From the NCBI GenBank assembly GCA_023362775.1, contig JALMGJ010000011.1:19332001-19396000 (forward strand): a stretch of 64,000 nucleotides of DNA, given 5' to 3'. Made by a program: the position numbers and the translations under genes. Each line of letters starts with the position of its first letter. The stretch's first letter is position 1. Shown piece by piece: positions 1 to 12,948 of the stretch. The notes under the pieces are model-generated. The model made no database searches. It saw only the letters and a program-made list of their open reading frames with translations, and was not told the DNA's origin. Source of the stretch: Charina bottae (Eukaryota > Chordata > Lepidosauria > Squamata > Charinaidae).

Positions 1-50
1 CCCAGATCTGAAACAAAGTTTTATAGAACTCAGCGGTCCTCCTTCTAAAT

Positions 51-184
51 CAGTGTTTTTCAAACTTGGCAACTTTAAGATGTGTGGACTTCAAGTCCCA
101 GAATTCCCCAGCTATCATGCTGGCAGGGGAATTCTGGGAGTTGAAGTCCACACATCTTAAAGGTGCCAAATTTGAAAAACACTG
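51..184. mobile_element. hAT-type MITE, family A (134-bp palindrome)
   Basis: A near-perfect palindrome with termini CAGTGTTT...AAACACTG and an internal motif TGTGTGGACTTCAAGTCCC and its complement. The flanks TTCTAAAT and CTCTAAAT match at 7 of 8 bases, the 8-bp duplication expected of hAT transposases. It has no coding capacity. Six further copies lie in the window. It sits in an intron of CDIPT. Confidence 0.85.
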
Positions 185-989
185 CTCTAAATAGTGATGG
201 GTAGAATGGCTCTCCAAGGAGTCGTTGACCCTGATCATCATGGTATATCCCTGTTCTTCAACTGTCAGTCTTACATTGTAGACAGTTCTCTTCAGATTTA
301 TCATCACTTTGTTCTTCAGGTTGGAGAACCATATGTTTGTATTGCCTCCACATTTTTTTAATCCTTTCAGTTTGTAGAGGGAAAAGCTATAATCCTGTAC
401 ATTTTTCTTGGGACAAAGCTCTGTTGAAGTCAGGTGGCCATTCTAATGAGTGTTCTTAAACTGAAAATAAAGAATGAAACTTACCTCTTTAATGTGAAGT
501 TGCCTGAATTTGAAATAAATTTTTAAATAAATCGTGGTCTCCAAGGGAATCCCTAGTGACCTCTCACAGAACCCTAGGGCTCCACGGAACCCTTGTTGAG
601 AAACCCTGACTTAGATTCTTGGTAGGAGCCATGAGAAAACTTGGTTCTAAAGGACAGCATGGAAATTTTAAAAATTAATACCATTTACAGAGTTGGAAGA
701 GATACAACACACATGAAGGACAGGCTTCTTAAGAAAACTAGGGTGAAGGGAGCAACATTGCAGTTTCGAGACTGGGTTGTTGTTTTTTTAAAGTATACAC
801 AACCTAGAGAAGCACGATGTGAAAGTTAGAAGATGCGCTTCCTGTGGAGTAAAGAGGGAGTCTTTCTGGGAAGATTTAATATGGAAAAGAGATACAGGAG
901 TGTGAGAGAAGGAAACAAGGGGAGGGGAGTTGAAGGGGAGCTAAATACTCAAAATTCCCATTTTAATTTTCTTCCCCTGCCTCCATTAG
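185..989. other. CDIPT intron, no further gene recognised
   Basis: This is intronic sequence upstream of the first visible CDIPT exon. It ends in a pyrimidine-rich tract and the acceptor ATTAG at 985-989. No other exon or identifiable repeat was recognised. The earlier CDIPT exons lie left of the window. Confidence 0.6.
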
Positions 990-1071
990 CACTGTGGTGA
1001 AAGGTGGTGAAAGCCACAAGAGCATTGACTTAACAGGAAACCGGATCTTGAGAGTGTATTACAACTCCCGG
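990..1071 (+). CDS. CDIPT: CDIPT, internal coding exon
   Basis: CDIPT makes phosphatidylinositol from CDP-diacylglycerol and myo-inositol in the endoplasmic reticulum membrane. This 82-nt exon begins with the last base of a split codon and encodes 27 residues, including VVKGGESHKSIDLTGN and VYYNSR. These align with the human segment containing SESHKMIDLSGNPVLRIYY. The acceptor ATTAG and donor CGG/GTGAGT are both canonical. The CDP-alcohol phosphatidyltransferase motif lies in earlier exons outside the window. The next two exons continue the same protein in phase. Confidence 0.94.
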
Positions 1072-1259
1072 GTGAGTAATACAAGAGCTGTCTCTTTGGA
1101 GTCTTCACATCACTGCATTCCTAACTCCATCCTAACCCTAGAGAGCCTCTCTTTCTATTTTCTCAAAAACAAAATCTTATTCCAGCCATTTTCTTGCCAA
1201 TTTGATTATGAAGTCCTTTCCCTCTTAATTTCTCCCTTTTAATTCCAAATGCTTTGCAG

Positions 1260-1386
1260 CAGTGTTTCTCAACCTTGGCAATTTTAAGATATGTGGACTT
1301 CAAGTCCCAGAATTCCCCAGCCATGCTGGGGAATTCTGGGACTTGAAGTCCACATATCTTAAAATTGCCAAGGTTGAGAAACACTG
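1260..1386. mobile_element. hAT-type MITE, family A
   Basis: A second copy of the palindromic family, 127 bp, with termini CAGTGTTTCTCAACC and its complement. The flanks are CTTTGCAG and CTTTGGAG, 7 of 8 matching. It lies in the CDIPT intron between 1072 and 2271. Confidence 0.88.
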
Positions 1387-2271
1387 CTTTGGAGAGAAGA
1401 CACTATTGGGATGATTTCTCATTTTTAATGAACAATAGTCATGTTCAGTAAATGTAGTTTTCCCACTGCCCTTGGCCCCCTACAGGCAGAGCTGCCTTCA
1501 GGGGCATCCACAGTAAACCGAAATTTCGCCAAAATGACAAAATGTGCATTGTGACATCACAATGCAAGCTCCATCCGTTATGTAATTGCAAGTGACATGA
1601 TACAAGTACAGAATGGGTGGAGTTTGTGATGTGACACATATTTTGCCATTGGGCCCACCCCACCCCATTTCCCCCAATACCAAGGCTGGCTGTGGGAAGA
1701 GACATTTCCAGCCATGTCAGTGCATGTTCTAGCATGCCTATTTTCATGAAGCATTTCCTTCAAATTGGAGGAAAGGTGGCAACTTAGGCTTCTAGTTAGG
1801 CTAATTTAAAATGTTGGCTTTGACTATCAAAGTTCTAAAGAGTCAAACCCATGTAAAACGATCTGTAAAGATCATTCTTGGATGATGCCTCCTCCCGGTT
1901 TGAAATGAGGCCAGACCCTTGTTGGGGATGGCACCAATGTTACTAATCAATTTGCTTCTCTTCTTCCATGTTGATCAGATGGCCATCCAAGATCTTTCCT
2001 GAAAGTTTTATCTAACTGCTCTTTTTATGAATTTTGTTGCACTCTTGGATATTATTTTTATCACTTATGGGTTATGTTATATAATATGGGTTATATTTAT
2101 AGGTTATGTTTTTTTAAATATAGACTTTTATATAGAAAGATGTTTCCATAAAATCACTATGATTTGTCATACTATCACAGTTGATGCCCTCATAAACACC
2201 GTCTGATTTAAATTGGCTTCCATTTCTCGCCTTGTATGGTCTGATGTAGTTTCTCCTTCCTCTTCCTTCAG
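1387..2271. other. CDIPT intron
   Basis: Intronic. The stretch at about 1470-1690 resembles a degraded MITE but I could not find both ends. It closes with the polypyrimidine tract and acceptor CTTCCTTCAG at 2262-2271. Confidence 0.6.
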
Positions 2272-2353
2272 CCTGTTCTCTTCATTATGTGTGCTGGTAA
2301 TGAGCTCTTCTATTGCATGCTGTACTTGCTATGTTTCGGTGAAGGACCAGAAA
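2272..2353 (+). CDS. CDIPT: CDIPT, penultimate coding exon
   Basis: An 82-nt exon in phase 0 that ends one base into a codon. It encodes PVLFIMCAGNELFYCMLYL followed by CFGEGPE, closely matching the human transmembrane segment with CAGNELFYCLLYL. The donor is GAAA/GTGAGT. The residues form part of a hydrophobic helix of this multi-pass ER enzyme. The split codon A+TC (Ile) joins the last exon in frame. Confidence 0.95.
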
Positions 2354-2457
2354 GTGAGTACAGAAAGCTAAGGGGATTGAGGGGAGGGGAGGCTTTAAGG
2401 ACTGAAGAGCATGTTGGATTTTTCCACCCCACTCTTTTTTGTTCTTTTACTTTCCAG

Positions 2458-2608
2458 TCCTGTCAGGATACGTCGGACTCTACCGCCTAATTCTGTGGGT
2501 TTCTACCCCCATTGCCATCACCAAGAGTTTCATCAGCTTAATTCACTTGGTCTCTGCCTCATGTAATATGGCTGCCTTGGATGCTGCTGAACGGGCAAAG
2601 AGGAAGTA
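2458..2608 (+). CDS. CDIPT: CDIPT, last coding exon
   Basis: It starts after the acceptor TTTCCAG and runs to the stop TAG at 2606-2608. It encodes a hydrophobic stretch LSGYVGLYRLILWVSTPIAI, then KSFISLIHLVSAS, then NMAALDAAERAKRK at the C terminus. Human CDIPT ends in AALDAADRAKKK, so the last membrane helix and basic cytosolic tail are conserved. With the two preceding exons it gives roughly the last 100 residues of a protein of about 213. No frameshift or stop was seen. Confidence 0.96.
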
Positions 2609-4480
2609 GGATTTCAAAGTTGTGGGAAGGAACTCCTCTCAGTCTTCCAGAGGGATCAGCTCCCAACCTTCATGATGAAGGGATGAAGTCTTTGCCTCAG
2701 ATTAGTCACTCCAGTTGTGCAGTTCTTCTTTGATGTGACCACTTCAACTTCCCATGATGCTTTTGTGATATCTGTGTGGGATGATAGGATAACTCCTGCC
2801 CCCCCCCCGGCTTCTTCCTGTTTCACTCCCATAATAATTTGAACTGTTGAGGAAAAAATTGGATGTTGAGGAGGAGCCTGATCCCCCATTTTGAGGGGCA
2901 GCTGAACAGCTTGTCGTTTTGGGATTGAAAGCTTTTTACCTCACACTTTTGGGGTATCTTTGGGGAGAACAAAATATAGGACAGAGCAAAACTTGTCTTG
3001 ATACAATGAACCAAACTAGGATATTGTTGCCATGTATCCTCCTCAGCTAAAAATCAAGAAGATCACATCTAAACACCTTTTGAAATCTGAACTGGTTTTT
3101 GTTTTCCAAAACTGTATAGGAGCAGATCTCTGAGAGAGAGAGTGCATTAATCTCCTGTATTCTGCAAATATATCTAGTAAGACATGGATCAACCATTTGG
3201 AAGTAATTTACTTTGGACAGTATTAATACACAACTTTAAAAAGGATATTGGCAGTCTACCTATTGACGCTGGGGGTCTTAAGGTCATATCTTGTATTATT
3301 TCCTTGGAATTATCTCTGAATGTTCAGTTTAACTTTTGTACTTCTACTTTAGCTTACAGGCCAGATTATCCTGCTCTGCTTTCTTGTGAATGTTTTGTTA
3401 GAAATACTTGATCAGAGGTGGCAAATTGGGATGGCCATGCGTGTTTCTCTCCCCAGTATTTTGCTTTCAGAATGTCTGTATCGTCTTCCACCATCCTCTG
3501 TATGCTCCAGAGGAGAAGATGTGGAAAAGCTATTGTGGGACATTGAGCATTGTTCAACTTTCCCCCCCCCCACTACTTTTCCCATAATTTCTCAAGCAGT
3601 TCAGATTGACTGTAGCTGAAGTCTGTAGTTTCCTTTTCTTCAATCATGTCATTGTGCTGTGAAATATTTAACTAAATAATGATGATCTTCAGCATCAGTT
3701 TTGCCCTTCCTGAGTCGTCTGTCTGTCTTCTCCACCATGATTCTGAAATTTACCGGTGGGCAGAGATGTATTTACCTATTTATTTTCTCCAAGATTTTGA
3801 ACTTTTAGTGCTTTCCTGAGGTGATTGGTAATTCCGTCTTATACACAATCATTTGTCTTCTCTTTTTCCTCACTCATTTCTGCATTAGCAGATTAGCAAG
3901 CTCTCCTAGTGTGATTTTCAGCAAGAATACCTAAGTTTACATTAGCATGGTAGCCACCTACCCGTTAAAGGGCCCCTTCTCCCTTTCCCAGAAAAGCTGG
4001 CTTTTTGTATTTGTATTGGGACCCAGAACTGAAGTCAAGAGAGATAGAGGATGGGTTTTTTGGCATTAATAGAAGAGAGACATCTAAGCCCTAGGTATAA
4101 CTTAAACTTAGCGGCTGTATTGAAGGAACCAAACTTGAAGGCTATCATGGAGAACACTTGTCTTCATCCACTGAGCCAAATTAGAATGTCATTGCCATGT
4201 AGCTTCTTTTGCTAAACAGCAAGAAGGAGACATCTGAAGTTGAAATGGTTATTTCTGGTCCTTCCCTCGAATGTTCTCACACTGTCTCCTGCAAGCAGGG
4301 GCTGAGTGTGATCCTGACAGCTCTCTCCTAAGTTCACAGTGGCATTGCCACACTCTTCAAACCTGACTGTCTGTCTGTATGTGGTCTATAAATTTTTAAA
4401 ATGTAAAACTTTTGTCCAATAAAAAAAGCTCTTTCTCACTCAACAAAGTAGATGTTGCTGTAATAAAGTCTATCTATCTG
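2609..4480 (+). other. CDIPT: CDIPT 3' UTR
   Basis: Sequence after the CDIPT stop with no other gene signal, ending at two AATAAA hexamers. It contains a homopolymeric C run near 2802. The assignment as 3' UTR is inferred from position and the polyadenylation signals. Confidence 0.7.
4418..4467 (+). terminator. CDIPT: CDIPT polyadenylation signals
   Basis: Two canonical AATAAA hexamers at 4418-4423 and 4462-4467, the second followed by a T/G-rich stretch. They are the first strong signals found downstream of the CDIPT stop. Confidence 0.7.
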
Positions 4481-4484
4481 ATCA

Positions 4485-7400
4485 TCTGATTGAGTATCTT
4501 GATTTGGTTGCCTCTGAGTGATTATTTACTTAAGGATCTTGATGAATAGCCAAGATAAATATGGCAAATATTCCTAGCTCAGTATTTAGCTGTCTTCTGG
4601 AGACTGAGAAAACTGACCACCTGGTCAAGGGGGAAGAAGAAACATGTTCAATACAGGGGAAGCCGACATTCATGAATCAAGGGAGCCACAAAATTGGCTG
4701 ATGTCTGCAGGTTAAGCCTCTTTGTCAACAAGACCTAAGGGAGGAAGTGGAATGAAGATGAAAGATGTAGTTTGTTATCCCTGCCAAGTTCCAAATCTTG
4801 CCAAGGCACCTCTTCCATTCCCAAGAGGTTATGGAAATGAAAGTCAAATTGTTACATGGCATTTTGTTTTCCTATCCTTAAAGGGCCTACAAGAACAGCA
4901 TTCAGAGGATCTATGAACATTAAAGCTGACTCACACTGATACACAGAGAAACCGCACAACACCTGCATTAAAGGTTAATTCCTCTCTTACAGGATCATGT
5001 TCTGTAATCTAGGCACTACACTGTGTTGAGATGAACTGAGCCCACTAAAGCACACACAATAATCTAAGATACTTATACAAACTCATTGCATTCATGTATA
5101 ATGCTAAACTAGGCCTGGGCAATGTGGTTTTGGTGGGCAACAGAACTTCCAGACACCTCCCTTGAGATCCACCAAGCTCCTTGCCCCATTCAAGGATCAA
5201 GAAGAAGACTCTTTTAATAAAAAGATTAAATAGGAAGCTGGCAAACAAAGCACCAAACTTGAATATATTTATTTGCAGTCCTGCCTTTAAATCTCACCAA
5301 TGTTCCCCCTGGATGATTGACTGCTTTGTGGGAAACAGGCTTAATTTGTCCTCTGGTAAATGAGTGGTTTGTGACTACGATGTCCATCATTTTGTAATGT
5401 GGCCGGCATTGTTTCCAATTTCCAAGATTTCTACGCCAGGCTTTATTTTTGTGATTAGGCTCCATATGTTGCATTACTTTATTCTCTGAGTTTGTTTGCA
5501 CTGAGAGATCGGCTCATGAGGACAACTTTTCCAATTCTTGGCTACATCTATTAGTTGCATTATAATTGCTGAGGGCTGCTCATATCTCATGGGGTCTTAT
5601 TTAAAGTTTCTGCTCCTGTAGCTCCAGCCATCCATTTGAAAATGTTTGGGTGATGTAGAAGCCAAAATTGTCAGTACCTACGGCTATATAATTGCTTGCT
5701 ATAACTAACAGAAACAGAACAATGTGAGAAATAAACATGTCTGTTTTAACAAGTGTTCATTTTTGGTTTTCTTTGTGGGTTTTAAAAGGCTGTGAATTTA
5801 GACGGGGTGATGAGGCCACAAGGGTTGAACTTCTCCCAGTTTTCTCAGAAGAATCACTTGACACAACTTCATGCATCTGAGTTTATTTACTCGATTCATG
5901 CGTTGATACAAAAGTCTGTAGCAGTTTATAATTTGATCATGTCCATTCTCCCAGCCAGCCCACTCCCACCCACTATACCTTTATACAAACTGGTAGTAAG
6001 ATTTATAATATTTTGTGAACCCACCCAACCCGCAAAAGGAACAGAATTCTCAATCTCACCAAGGGGGCTGATCGGTCCAGATTGAGAACCAGTCTACCCC
6101 TTTCCTGTTTTGATTGGAATCCTTTAATTAACAAGAACAAATCACGTAAAAAGAACCAAGTAGGAAATGTAAGGAAATAAACAGTAACATGTATGTTACA
6201 AAATAAGAACATACTGTGATTAAACCTGTTGGTCAGTTTTTACTCACAACTATACTTTATGAGCAGCTTAGAGCTCAGCCTTCCCTTAACTGGGGACTTC
6301 CAAATGTGTTGGACTACAATTCCCATGACTTGTCTTGGGTTGATGAGAGTTGTAGTTTAGCACCTGTATGGAAGATACCATTTTGGGAAGAGTGAATTCA
6401 GATAACAAACTATGCTTTGTTTTAGAATAATGGCATGATTTGATTTTCATAGAAACATAATTCATTATTCACACATACCAGGAAGAGAGAGGACTAAATA
6501 GACAGGAAGGATAACATTCTGCTTTGGCCCCTCAACATTGTGCCATCAGAAGCACAATGAACATTCCAGAAAGCAGGAAATTAATCTACCTCTCACACAT
6601 TGGTGGGAGAAGGAAGAAATAAAAAATAAAGTCTCCCCTGTTCTTTCCCCAATAAAAAAACCTAAATTTTCCTCCCAAAATTGTATATTAAAGCAAACTT
6701 TTATTCTTAGCATCCAAAACGTTGCCCACCCCCCATATGAAAACATCTATCAAGCAGCATGTCAAAGATATAGGTTATGTGATTTTCATTCAATACTGAT
6801 ATGTGTAAACAAAACCCCCTAACAAATCAATCTTCCCTTCAGTCTAGGTCCTTCTTATCTTCCTTCCCTTCCCATGGTACTCTAAGCATATCTTTCTTTA
6901 CCTCTTCACCCAAATTCTACTTTTAACGCACTTCAGTAATCCACATTCTCTCTCCACCCACTCTGTCCCTGTTGCTGTTTAAAGTACATTTATGTGGATA
7001 CAATCAAGGGCCACTTTTTTTAGAAGGGGCAAAAAAGTAGTTAGCAACCCAAGTCTCCCTTCTTCTAAATCACATCTTGGCCTCATATCTTAAGATTCCG
7101 ATCCCCATTTAAGTCAACCAGCAGGTCACCTTGAGGAAGAGATCTAGGATTATGGGACTGACCCCCTCCTCCAGATGAGGTATTGGTTATTCCAATCCCC
7201 TTCTTGGCAACTAGAAGTTGAAATAATTTCCCTTTAGCTGACAGGATTTGGCCCAGCAACCCTAGTTTACTGACGGTTGTGGGGTTTTTTAGTAGACCAA
7301 CCTCAGATTCCTCCATTGAAGTTGGTCTACTATGAACTCCAAACTGTCCTTTATCTATGTATGAAATTTAGATCTATGTCTGTGTGAAATCTAAATTTCT

Positions 7401-9363
7401 TGAACTCAGCTGATCTTTTCCCTACCCACCATCACTACTGGCACCCCACTGCCCCCCATCCCCATCAGACAAACCTGTTTCCATTCTGAGTGACTCCGTC
7501 ACCTACCACCTCTGTCAATTGTCCCCCAAATTGATCCACGAACCCTATGGTCTTGTCTTAAATCTCACCCCCTAACATCTTATCTCTCCCCCCTTCCAAG
7601 ATCCGATTTCCCTCCCTGCCCCAAATATAAGCATATAAAAACATGCAGACAGAATACTTGCATTTCAACATCAAAACACAACAACCCTCCCACCGTCCTG
7701 CCAGCCATCCCCTTCTGCCTCAGAGAGATCAACTGTCCCCAGGACTGAGGAGAAGAATAAATCCGCCAAAACTGCCCCTCCATCTGCCTCATGCATCCAT
7801 CAAGGAAAGGGCCATTTTGGTTTTATTTTATTTTATTTTTAATTTGGCAGGATGGTTGGCAGAGGGCCAGAGGCTTGTAAATCGTGCAGATGGGATTAAT
7901 AGTGGAAGGAGTTTCAGACCCTCCCCCCCCCTAAATAATGCCCCATGCTCTCTCCCAAGTATAAATTATAAAGGAGGTTGCCATGAATCAAACCTCCTGT
8001 GTCCCCACCCACCCCACCCCGTCCCCATTGTGTAACAGTCTGCAGGAAAAAAAAACCCAAAGAAAATAAAACTCACATTGTGCCGGGTGTAAATTTAGTG
8101 TCTGCTACACACAGTTTCTTTGCTGGTGCCCTTCCCTCACCCTGTCCCCACCCCACCACCCACCACCCGGTTGATTCTGTCCAGTAACATACGTGGTTGT
8201 CCGTCTGACCCTTTTCGAGATTTCTTTCTGCCCTCTCAGGAACACGTCTCTCAGTGAAGCCTCATTCCACCCTTCTCTCCCCGCGCCGCATCATATCTGG
8301 TGGGCAGATGTGCATTCCTCTCTGGCTGGTGTGATCTTCTCTCCATGCAAGGAGGTGTCTGTATTATCCCAGCTTCCTTTCCTTTTTGGAGGATAGGGCT
8401 GTTCCCGCTCCCTTGGTTTTTAACTGAATCTTGGGCAAGCTTCCATCTGTCCCATTTATTTCTTGTTTCACCTCAGAGAATGCCTTGTTTCTTTGCTTGT
8501 TAATACTAGCTGGCATTATCCACTCCTTTTAGTCTTGGCTGTTACCCTGTGCATGATGTTGACTAGGATCTATGCACCTCCAATAGCAGTGGTGTCCTGT
8601 TTTGTTTTTACACCATAGTTCTGAGTACAGATTAGAGTTATAAGCTTCCTCGGTCCAACAGAGAGGAAATAATACAAACATGGTGGAAACCCATATTCCT
8701 CTACATCACATCTTCACTTCTGTATATACGTGTACACACACATTCATGCTTCACTTCATGGTTCTCACACACCTTCTTGGTCCCTGCTTTGATTCTGATA
8801 CAATTTTGAGGCTTTTCACTCTTCATGGTGAGGGTGAGGGTGTTCCATCCAGTAACTCTTCTGTTGTGTGTGTGAAGGAGTGTGCGTATATGTGCATGTT
8901 GCCTTCCTCTCTCTGCCTTTTCTGCCTTCCAAAGCAACTGAGCAAATAAGTTCACAATCTCTTATTGCTGACCCAAAGAAAAGGATTGAATGGGAAGAGA
9001 TGCTGAGCTTCAGTGGTGGCTTTCCTCAAATGTTTTTGACTACAACTCCCATAATTCCCAGTCAGTATGAACCATGGGCTGGCTGGCTGGGAATTGTGGT
9101 TTGCCTGGACTTACATACCTGAAAGGCATCCTCTTAGCAACACCCACAGGAAAGACTGTCAGCTTAACAACCTTTATGACACAACTGCCTTTGAGGGCAG
9201 ATGCTTCACAAGGGTGTAAGGGGGTAGCAATTACTGTATATGCTGGACAACCACCCCTTGAATGCTGTGCAGCCTGTTCTGTACTCTTTAAGTTACTTTT
9301 CCCTCCTCAAGTACAATGGGACACTTAAATCTGGCTTTGCACATAAAGGAATATTTTAACCTT
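4485..9363. other. Intergenic, no gene recognised
   Basis: No exon, RNA gene or well-bounded transposon was recognised. The last PRRT2 exon and its 3' UTR may lie here or in the next gap. AATAAA on the - strand occurs near 5882-5887. Weak, unbounded repeat fragments with ACTACAA(C/T)TCCCAT occur near 6310 and 9020-9070. The right half (about 6800-8200) is C/T-rich on the + strand. Confidence 0.5.
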
Positions 9364-9515
9364 TGTTTCAGGTAGTCTGGGAGGCTTTGGGCCAGTCCCT
9401 CTCTCTCGGCCCAACTCACCTCACAGGGTTGTTGCTGTGGGGAAAATAGGAGGAGAAAGGAATATTAGCTACGTTCCCCGCCTGGAGTTATTTGTAAATT
9501 ATTTATTAAAAAAAT
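9364..9515 (+). mobile_element. SINE fragment (head missing)
   Basis: It contains TTTGGGCCAGTCCCTCTCTC, CCCAACTCACCTCACAGGG and GGGGAAAATAGGAGGAGAAA. These match in order the body of the better-preserved SINE at 49180-49412 in reverse orientation. It lacks the tRNA-like promoter and ends in an A/T-rich tail. Confidence 0.65.
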
Positions 9516-11355
9516 CTAAAAAATAAAATCTTGGAACAGTCTTTCCCCACAATTTCTTGGCGTGTTCCCCAGCTCGCCCTACAGCCACCCTGAATTCCTT
9601 CCACATTCATGACCCATCTGTCTCTCATGTCTGCCAAATACTTTGGGGTTTCTCTAAGTAGTGTTTGGCCAAGGTTCATCTCTTCCCACAGCCATACTCT
9701 CATGCTAATACATTGGTTCACCAATTGAAAGACACTGCACAAACTCAAGCTTTGCAATCCTGTTTTTCTGGCTGCAACGGGTCCTTTAAAAAGGGGGAAC
9801 ACGTTGGTCTATGTCCCTTTCATGCTTTCAAATTCCGATTGGGATGCCTGCTAACCCCCCTCTCCTTTGCTTTCATCCATTCTCACATTCTCACATTCTC
9901 ATTTTACGCATTGCAGTATCACTTTCTTCTTTACTATTCCCAAGGCTGGTATTTTCTTTCCTCCACTAGCTCTTTTGCCCTTCTTCCAACTTCTTTTGAT
10001 GTCATTTCATCCGTGTAGCCCATTCTGCCAATCACCTCCTTCTTTTGCATGTGGCCTCTGTGGAGTTTTTTTTTTCTTTTTCGTCTTCTACATCTTCTCT
10101 TTCACACTTTGATTTCCACCACTACACTTCTAACCTCGTTGTGCTTGAAGCTGTTGACTCAGTGTTGATTTAATTCCTTCCTTCAGCCAGTTTCATCCAT
10201 TCCATTGTCATTTCTTTCCCATTGATTGGCGGGATGGTGGGTTTGGCTATAGAAGCCTTTCTGGATGACTTATCGGGTATGCAACCACACCTGAGTTACT
10301 GTATACTCCACCTTGATACCACATCTTCTGAGTCATGGTAACTCGCTGTTAGTTTGCTCTATCATATCCAGTTTCTAACCCAATCCATGGCTCTGGGCCC
10401 ACTCTTTCTCATCCCTGTTTGTTGTCTTTTGTAAACACCACAGAAGAGAGAGCAGAGTTTCTTCCTTCCCCATGCTGGTTCTTTTCATTTGTTTCTAGCA
10501 AAACGTGTAAACATGCTCCCCCACTATCTTCATAGCGGATGGGGGGGAAAAGATATTTTCTCCAGCAGGTTCTTGTAAACATGGAATATTGAAAAAGTTT
10601 TATTTGCTGTTGAAATTTGGCAGTAGATGGAAGATGGGCAGATAGGTCATTGGTTGAACAGATGCCTGGATGGATGGATGAAAAGAAAATGAGAGAGAAA
10701 GAGAGAGAGAAAGAACAAGTGCGGGAGAGAACATGGGAAAATGTGCTCCTCCTTTTTCCTTCTCCATCTGATGGGGGGTTTTTTTGGTTCCAGTTTCTTT
10801 GGGGGACTGAAATCCCTACAGTGATAGAGGAGATATTTAACCATAATGCAAGTTGTTTCTTCTGTTTTCTTTCATTTGTGTTCCTCTGTCTTCTCTTTTT
10901 CTCTCTCTCTTTCTTTCTTTCTATTGTTTCCATCCTTGTGCTCTTGCTTTGTATGGTTCTGGGATGGAGGGGGTGGGTGGGATGAGAAGGGACAAATGCA
11001 CTGGCGTCATGCTGGCTCCCTGCTCCAAAGATGGAAATTTGGCGCTAGGGGTGCAGTGGCAGCCAAGGGCCACCTTCACTAAAATGCTGAGAAGGGGAAA
11101 GATTTGGGGGAAGGGGAACAAGGGCAAAGGAATGGAGGAGAGGGGAATAAGAACACAGGAAAAGAGAACAAAACAAGGGACATTTTTACTATTTGTCAAG
11201 AAATACCAAGGAATTAATACCAATATCTCACATGTGTCCAATTCAACCCCCCCACACACACACACACACCTGGCGTGCATTGGAGCATGGAGCATGCAGG
11301 AGAAAACCATTAGGAAAAGTCACATCAGGGGAAGGTCTGAAGTCACCCTCTCTTC
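9516..11355. other. Intergenic, low-complexity stretches
   Basis: No gene was recognised. It holds pyrimidine-rich and purine-rich stretches (9840-10110, 10680-10740, 10850-10930, 11080-11170) and a short CA run near 11260. Long open frames over 10.4-11.5 kb follow this biased composition. Confidence 0.5.
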
Positions 11356-11500
11356 AGGGGTGTCCACAACTCAAAAAAGTCAAGATGGCAGTTGTGACCA
11401 TGTGATCAAAGCCCCACCCGTTTTTACATGCATTGCGAGGGGATACATGAAAAAAAAGGCAGAGCTTTGTTGCCATGGCTGCAATATTGACTGTTTTCCC
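11356..11500. mobile_element. Degenerate MITE-like repeat
   Basis: It shares AAAAAAGTCAAGATGGCAG and the following CATG(T/C)(G/A)ATCAAA...CCC layout with the clearer palindromic element at 15104-15221. The right end is degraded. Confidence 0.35.
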
Positions 11501-12067
11501 ACCACCAGTAGCAAAGGCCTTAGGCTGGGGGTTCACCTATTATAAATAATATTGATAGTTATATCTTATCTGATTACCCCCCCCCCCCCAAGTCCCACAA
11601 TGCTCTCGTTTGCTCATAGGCCTCTCCCCAAAAGAGACTGACCCCAAAAGGAGCTGTTTTGGAGCATCTGGGGGTCTTAATAAGAATGCCGATTTCCGTG
11701 GGCCAGACTTTGTAGATGTGGGCTGCTTGCTTATAAATGATCGTTTTGGTCATAATTCTATGATAACTGGCTGCCACAGCAGACACTGACTCTTGAATGT
11801 ATTATGATGATGATGATTATAGCAGTTTATTTCTCTTGGGGGAGCACTGGCAGCCATTAATGGTTGCAACACAATGGCCACAATATTCTGTGGCTTGAAT
11901 CATGTCAACTGGATTTCTATTTTCTTAGTGGAAACGTTTCACTCCTTATCCAAGGAGCTTCTTCAGTCTGAGTAAAGTTAGTAAGGGAATCCTTAAATAT
12001 GTTTCTAGGCTGGCTGTGTGACCTTGCACCTGGGGCTAGGTCATGGTTATTTTTGAGATGTTTGTTT

Positions 12068-12948
12068 CTAAGTCCCTTTATCATCTAAAGGAGGATCGTT
12101 AAGATTACCCTGCTGCTGTTGAGCTTGTGAAATGGTCTTAATCTTCCTAGGCACAGAAGACAAAGCAGGAAGGAAGATAGGGGAAAGGTTATGCCTGAGG
12201 CCCCCACCTCTATTCAAGGAAGGATTTTCCAAGTTGGCATGAATGGATTCCTTGACCCCTCTCTCAAACCACCTATCTTCTCTGTCTAAAATGTGAACAT
12301 TAATGTCCTCAAATGAGTGTCCTTTTTCCTTTAGATGAAGATAAACTGCTGACTCTGGTCCTGTGGTGTTACTTCTCCTGTGTTGGGCCATCCTCCTGTA
12401 CAAAGGTTGTTTGGTTTCTCCAATGTAGAGTTCAGAGCACTCCTCACTGCACTGGATTGCATACACTACATTGCTTTCCTTGTGTTTTGGAGTTTGATCT
12501 TTGGGGTGTACAAGCCTCTGTCTCAGTGTGTTGGTGGGTTTGAAATATACAGGTATGTGGTGTTTGCCAAATATCTGTTATATCTTTTCAGACACGCCAG
12601 CCATCTAAGGAATGACCAGGTTCTTCCGTTTACTCTGAGTCTCAGCCCTATCTGTTGCTGTTTTAGGTCTGGTAGACTTAGATTTGGTGAAGGCCCAATT
12701 TGGATATCCACAGGCCTGCAGAGCTGTTCTCAGATGCTGCTTTTCATTCTTTTTGGAATCCATGGAGGTGGGGATGGTTTCTGCTCTGTGTGACAATGTC
12801 CTGATGACTCCTAGTTTGTGCTGCAGTGGATGGTGGGAGTCAAACATCAGGTATTGATCTGTGTGTGTGGGTTTCCTGTAGATCCCTATTTCTAGCTTGC
12901 CACCGGTCCCAATGAGGACTTCACAGTCTAGGAATGCCAGTCTGTTGT
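12068..12948 (-). pseudogene. PLE reverse transcriptase end plus GIY-YIG endonuclease, left arm
   Basis: Read on the - strand, it starts in RT sequence (NNRLAFLDCEVLIG, then YRKPTHTDQYLMFDSHH) and passes into a GIY-YIG domain. That domain has YAIQC, LYIGET and the arginine-rich MAQHRR, followed by YLHLKEKGHSFED and ESIHANLENPS. In PLEs this domain cuts DNA for integration. The frame carries two stops: TAG after KRKNLVIP and TAA after GVSEKI. The last part, from the GIY-YIG domain to the stop near 12068, is open. The 5' part of the RT is absent, so the copy is inactive. Confidence 0.88.

Noticed and set aside
10300..10325. Possible last PRRT2 exon on the - strand (AG followed by TATAC)
   Set aside because: It would encode V-Y-S-N and run on without the expected VYK and stop; evidence is too weak.
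10853..11545. 230-residue + strand frame
   Set aside because: It crosses purine/pyrimidine-biased sequence and a CA run, and overlaps open frames on other strands. No domain was recognised.
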